A stretch of DNA of 64,000 bases from Solea solea (Eukaryota > Chordata > Actinopteri > Pleuronectiformes > Soleidae): assembly GCF_958295425.1 (NCBI RefSeq), contig NC_081141.1:19619680-19683679 (forward strand), read 5' to 3'. Shown here in pieces: positions 61,070 to 64,000 of this stretch; the stretch's first letter is position 1, and the number at the start of each line of letters is the position of its first letter. The notes under the pieces are model-generated. The model was given only the letters and a program-made list of their open reading frames with translations. It ran no database searches and was not told where the DNA came from. The translations under genes were made by a program, and so were the position numbers.

Positions 61070-61094
61070 ACACACACACACACTCACATACACA
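61070..61094. repeat. CA microsatellite
   Basis: Mostly CA dinucleotides (61070-61083 pure), with CTCACATA interruptions to 61094. Confidence 0.9.
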
Positions 61095-61335
61095 AGAGGA
61101 GGGGTCTATAGTGGAGGGAGTATTGTGTCACCATCTGGAAAGGTCAGAGGTCAGACAATGGGACCACTGGTCACTCTGAAGACAGGTGGGACGACAGACT
61201 GTCTGTCTGAATCCACCTCCATGTCAGACATATGCAAGTACACACACACAGAGGTAGTCTGGTGCATTCACCGGATAATTGTTTGTCTGGTTTTGACAAT
61301 GTCATCAAAAGCATCTTACAATATCTGGTTTTCAG

Positions 61336-61367
61336 GTGTGTGTGTGTGTGTGTTTGTGTTTGTGTGT
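61336..61367. repeat. GT microsatellite
   Basis: GT dinucleotides interrupted by TTTGTGTT and TTTG. It lies inside a plus-strand open frame (61125-61469) that also covers part of a retroelement tail, which argues against that frame being coding. Confidence 0.9.
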
Positions 61368-61390
61368 ACTACAGATTTAGTATCATATAA

Positions 61391-61685
61391 CATGCATCCA
61401 TGCATTGTCTACCACTGTTGTATCCTCCACATGAGGGCCGTGGGGACTGCTGGTTCCAACCCCAGCTGACTCAGGGTGAAAGGCGGGGTACACCCTGACC
61501 AGGTCGCAGAGACGAACAACTGTTCAGTCACACCTACTGTCTATCCAGAGTGTTCATTTAATCTTTGCATGTTGTTGGACATGTGGGAGGAAACCTGAAG
61601 AAAGGAGAAAACCCATGCAGCTCACAAAGGGAGAACATGCAAACTTCACACAGAAAGGCCCAGATGCAAACCAGCAACCCGCTGA
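61391..61685 (-). mobile_element. 3' tail of a fish non-LTR retroelement (Rex1/L2-type, exact family uncertain)
   Basis: The plus strand reads CATGCATCCATGCATTG, then ATCCTCC, CCCCAGCTGACTCAGGG, AGGCGGGGTACACCCTG, TGTGGGAGGAAACC, GGAGAAAACCCATGC and GGGAGAACATGCAAAC. This is a widespread teleost repeat whose sense strand is the reverse complement, ending in a short GGATG-like tail at the left side here. Only a non-coding 3' portion is present; there is no reverse transcriptase. I saw no clear target-site duplication. Confidence 0.8.
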
Positions 61686-62524
61686 ACGGCAACAATGCTA
61701 TCTTAAACTTTAATCATTTCTAATTTGAGCTTTAAGTGTTCCTGATTTTCATTTTAGAAGAAATTATTTATTATTTTAAGAATATTTTGCTCTCTAAATG
61801 CACAACATTGCATTTTAAACTCAGAGATAGTTCATATTAAACCTATTCCACTTTTGCAGGCTAGAGGGCAGCAGCCTCCTAAAATGAAAGACTGGCTTCT
61901 ACTGACTCTACTTGTAAGATACAGTATAATGATGTTGCATTGTATAATCTGTGTTTACTGCTGTTCACAAGTTAATATTGACACAATAACATTAAAAAAT
62001 GTAATTAATTAATGTAATATATTTGATGGTTGATGGTTCAAATTTCAAATTGAAATGACTGCATTTAAACAAATGTTATAAACTATTATCTTTTTATACC
62101 ATACCTAACATTATCACACATAAAATAAAAGTATATATATAAGCTTGAATATTAGATAAGGCAAAAGCTGCACCTGTCTTGAGAAATGTGATGTTAAATT
62201 TGCAGCGATAGAACAAAAGATAGAACAAGTTTGCAGATGTAAATCAGCAAAGAAAAACTGTATTTGTAGTGTGTTTTTAATCGTTTTTATTGTGGTTACA
62301 GAAATATATGAGAAATAGGCAAGATAAGTCAGGTAAAGTTTCAAAAGTTCCCTCTGTGGTTACTTGTTACCTGACAGATCTTTGTCAAAACTGTCCCAAA
62401 AAATCATGCAATAATAAGAAACATTTGTGTTTCTTATATAACCAAAGTCATCATTCTGATTTAGACAAATTGTGTGTAGCAGGCTGATGCCATAAGAAAT
62501 GCTGCTTAAAGTTTATCTCAGCCT
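61686..62524. other. AT-rich non-coding flank, nothing recognised
   Basis: Long AT-rich stretch. Short open frames exist on both strands (62114-62344 minus, 62290-62487 plus) but they overlap, have no domain, signal or family I recognise, and look like chance. A small direct repeat GATAGAACAA occurs at about 62206 and 62219. Confidence 0.6.
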
Positions 62525-62880
62525 TTGCTCAGTTAGATCCTCACAAGGACAGACAGGGATTAGTGGCCATTTTATTTTTAATCTGTCAGATTAGCTTGAT
62601 CGGGTTAATCTGAGAACGGTGTGAGTGTGGGTGCATGTGTGTGTGTGTGCTTGTTGACCTTTTCTGGCATAAACACTGACCTTGTCAGAACTAGTAGTAA
62701 TTACGGAGACCAAATCCTGGTCCTAATTAGGAAGAACCTAATTTCTGAAGCACTGGTTAAGTTTAGAATTTAATTGTGGTTATTTTAGGGTTAGGGTTAG
62801 GCATTACCTGGTGATGGAAGTGTCCCTAAAAGAACCTGTACAGTATGTGTGTTTGTGTGTCTCACCTTCAGACATGTGGT
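62525..62880. repeat. Fish-type interspersed repeat with GT microsatellite
   Basis: Pieces such as GATCCTCACAAGGACAG, ACCTTTTCTGGCATAAAC, AAATCCTGGTCCTAATTAGG, TTAGGGTTAGGGTTAGGC and CATTACCTGGTGATGG, with GT repeats at 62619-62650 and 62843-62858, resemble a degenerate interspersed repeat often found in teleost introns and flanks. It shares GGTTAGGC-type words with the repeat at 59985-60470. Family name not assigned. Confidence 0.5.
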
Positions 62881-63084
62881 CTGGCTGTTTTAGACATGGT
62901 TCAGAATTCTTTTTAGAAAACTTCATTCACTCCAAACATGCATATAATTTATTCTGAACACACCTGGAGAGCTGGCGAAAAGACAAAAAAACAAAATGTT
63001 ACTCACATGAACATCTGCATTATAACCCTTTAACTCCTCTTTAGACCTTTTAATGTACATTTTTCATTACTTTTCTTCGAGAGT
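62881..63084. other. Non-coding flank, nothing recognised
   Basis: AT-rich sequence without a recognisable gene or element. Confidence 0.5.
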
Positions 63085-63147
63085 AAACATATATTACACT
63101 GCAAAGTTCCAAACTGTGGGACAAATAAAGTCTTATCTTATCTTTTC
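63085..63147 (+). mobile_element. Retroelement-type 3' end with TCTTA tail
   Basis: ACTGCAAAGTTCC, ACTGTGGGACAAATAAAG and then a TCTTATCTTATCTTT tail resemble the 3' ends of fish non-LTR retroelements or SINEs, which finish with an AATAAAG-like motif and a short tandem tail. Only the last ~60 bp is recognisable. Family uncertain. Confidence 0.55.
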
Positions 63148-63517
63148 TCATGTATTCAGAGTACTGAATGTACAATATTTTTAACTTAACATATTGACTA
63201 TATTATGGTAAACACAATTCAATACGTGAATATTGTCATAAAATGTGTAAAATAAAGCAGCTTCTAAATGAATTGTCTATAAAAACCAACTGTAATAACT
63301 TTAAATTATATTTATTCCTCGCAAAATGGTTACCTGTGCAAATAAATGCGGCTTTAATTTATACATATTTTTCTACTTCCTGTATTTCACCTTTCAAAAT
63401 ATAAGCATCGCTTGTGAACAGACGCAATTACAACAGTAAAGGTGAGACAAAATGTAGGTAATTTAAAGTCACCCCACACACAAGTTTGTGTGAGACAGCA
63501 ATCCCCTGTGGACCACT
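63148..63517. other. AT-rich non-coding flank, nothing recognised
   Basis: Mostly A/T with several AATAAA words that have no supporting gene context. Confidence 0.5.
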
Positions 63518-63570
63518 AAAAGTCAGACTTTATGCAGATTCTTTAAGTCGTCGCGTGACAAAAACAGACT
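63518..63570. repeat. Possible isolated, diverged satellite-monomer relic
   Basis: Three blocks occur in the same order as in the array: AAAAGTCAGACTTTA (63518-63532; 14 of 15 match to the CTTTA-linker form), GTCGTC (63547-63552) and GTGACAAAAA (63555-63564). Spacers differ from the array (14 and 2 bases instead of 4 and 6). It lies 3.8 kb from the array edge. Chance similarity cannot be excluded. Confidence 0.3.
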
Positions 63571-63724
63571 GTGTGTGCTTTTATATTCATCTATCAACGT
63601 GTATGTGGGAGTGTGTGTGACACACAATGCGCACACCCGCAGAACTAATGACCCTGGCCCACACAACAGCACAGAGATTTTGTCTAGAGAAGTGTATTGG
63701 CATATTGATCCTCCTCTTCACATA

Positions 63725-63796
63725 CAACAGCAGCAGCAGCAGCAGCATCAGCAGCAGCAGCAGCAGCAGCATCAGCAGCAGCAGCAGCAGCAGCAT
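63725..63796 (+). repeat. Interrupted CAG tract: CAA-(CAG)6-CAT-(CAG)7-CAT-(CAG)7-CAT
   Basis: Twenty CAG triplets are broken by CAT at 63746-63748 and 63770-63772 and end with CAT at 63794-63796, so the tract is effectively three 24-bp units. In the frame of the open stretch 63575-63841 it would read seven Gln then His, three times (the first Gln being CAA). All three plus frames and the minus strand stay open through it, which a triplet repeat does by itself, so coding is not shown. CAT interruptions generally stabilise CAG repeats against expansion. No protein family is recognisable on either side. Confidence 0.93.
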
Positions 63797-63866
63797 GGAC
63801 ATGTTGCTCACACAGGGATATATGACCAGGATCTGGTTTGAAGCGGCTGCCAAATAATGTAAGTAG

Positions 63867-64000
63867 ACATTTTATTTATATAGCAACTTTCACAGATATG
63901 GAAATGAAAAAGTGCTTCACAAGGCAATACAAGTAAAATACATAAAATACTGACAGGGTACATAAAAAAAAACATAGGTTTAAAGAAAAAAAAAGTATCA
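63867..64000. repeat. Start of a fish interspersed repeat, runs off the window
   Basis: ACATTTTATTTATATAGCA, ACTTTCACAGA, AAAGTGCTTCACAAGGCAA and an A-rich stretch resemble a common teleost interspersed repeat. The A-rich right part (63966-63994) may be its tail. It is cut by the end of the window, so orientation and family cannot be settled. Confidence 0.55.

Noticed and set aside
61125..61469. 114-codon plus-strand open frame
   Set aside because: It includes a GT microsatellite and part of a retroelement tail, so it is a chance frame.
62114..62487. Overlapping open frames on both strands (76 and 65 codons)
   Set aside because: AT-rich sequence, no recognisable protein feature, and mutual overlap suggest chance.
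62795..62813. Interstitial telomeric repeat (TTAGGGTTAGGG)
   Set aside because: Only two to three units, within a degenerate fish interspersed repeat that commonly contains GGTTAGGG words.
63120..63260. AATAAA words as gene polyadenylation signals
   Set aside because: One belongs to a retroelement-type tail and the others lie in AT-rich sequence with no gene upstream.
63575..63857. Coding exon around the CAG tract
   Set aside because: Frames are open on both strands because of the triplet repeat; both plus frames stop before the possible splice donor at 63859 and no family is recognised.

Overview
The window looks like vertebrate, most likely teleost fish, nuclear DNA. It has no bacterial gene density and no convincing gene of any kind. 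The right flank carries repeats typical of fish genomes: a Tc1-like relic, a short hAT-type element with a target-site duplication, a non-LTR retroelement 3' tail, GT/CA microsatellites and an interrupted CAG tract. The teleost assignment comes from recognising these families by eye; no database was searched.

Positions 1-59680 (93% of the window) are one uninterrupted, head-to-tail tandem array of a ~38-bp monomer, roughly 1,570 copies if length is divided by 38. The array already runs at base 1, so its left end lies outside the window. Each monomer has a core GTATGTCGTCC, AAAA, a variable hexamer (TGTGAC, TCACTC, TTTGAC or TCTGAG), an A5-A8 tract, GTCATA, and a variable 3' linker (CTTTC, GGTTA, CTTTA, CTATA, GGTTAAG). 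Variants travel in linked sets, and the array is built from nested higher-order repeats with spacings of 190, 800-880, 984, 1024, 1051, 1180, 1711, 2015, 2078 and 2634 bp. Modules from one block reappear tens of kilobases away. Many monomers carry two short dyad symmetries (TGTGAC/GTCATA around the A-tract, and CATAC/GTATG across the monomer junction). One linker type turns the junction into the perfect 14-bp palindrome CATACTATAGTATG. A single local inversion at 14940-14977 is the only opposite-strand monomer piece seen. The short open reading frames in the array arise from 38+40-bp dimers (78 bp, 26 codons) and are not genes.

The array ends at about 59680 in a ragged, mutation-rich edge and passes directly into a broken Tc1/mariner-like relic (about 59687-59868, minus strand). 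The remaining flank (59870-64000) is AT-rich non-coding sequence with a fish interspersed repeat split by a 284-bp hAT-like element (60125-60408, 8-bp duplication GGTTAGGC on both sides), a G-quadruplex-type G-run, microsatellites, a retroelement tail on the minus strand (61391-61685), another interspersed repeat (62525-62880), a TCTTA-tailed fragment, a (CAG)6-CAT-(CAG)7-CAT-(CAG)7-CAT tract (63728-63796) and the start of a further interspersed repeat at the right end.

No genes work together here. The biology is that of a large satellite or macrosatellite: its higher-order structure, its dyads, its expansion history and its boundary. I do not recognise the 38-bp family by name, and it may be undescribed.
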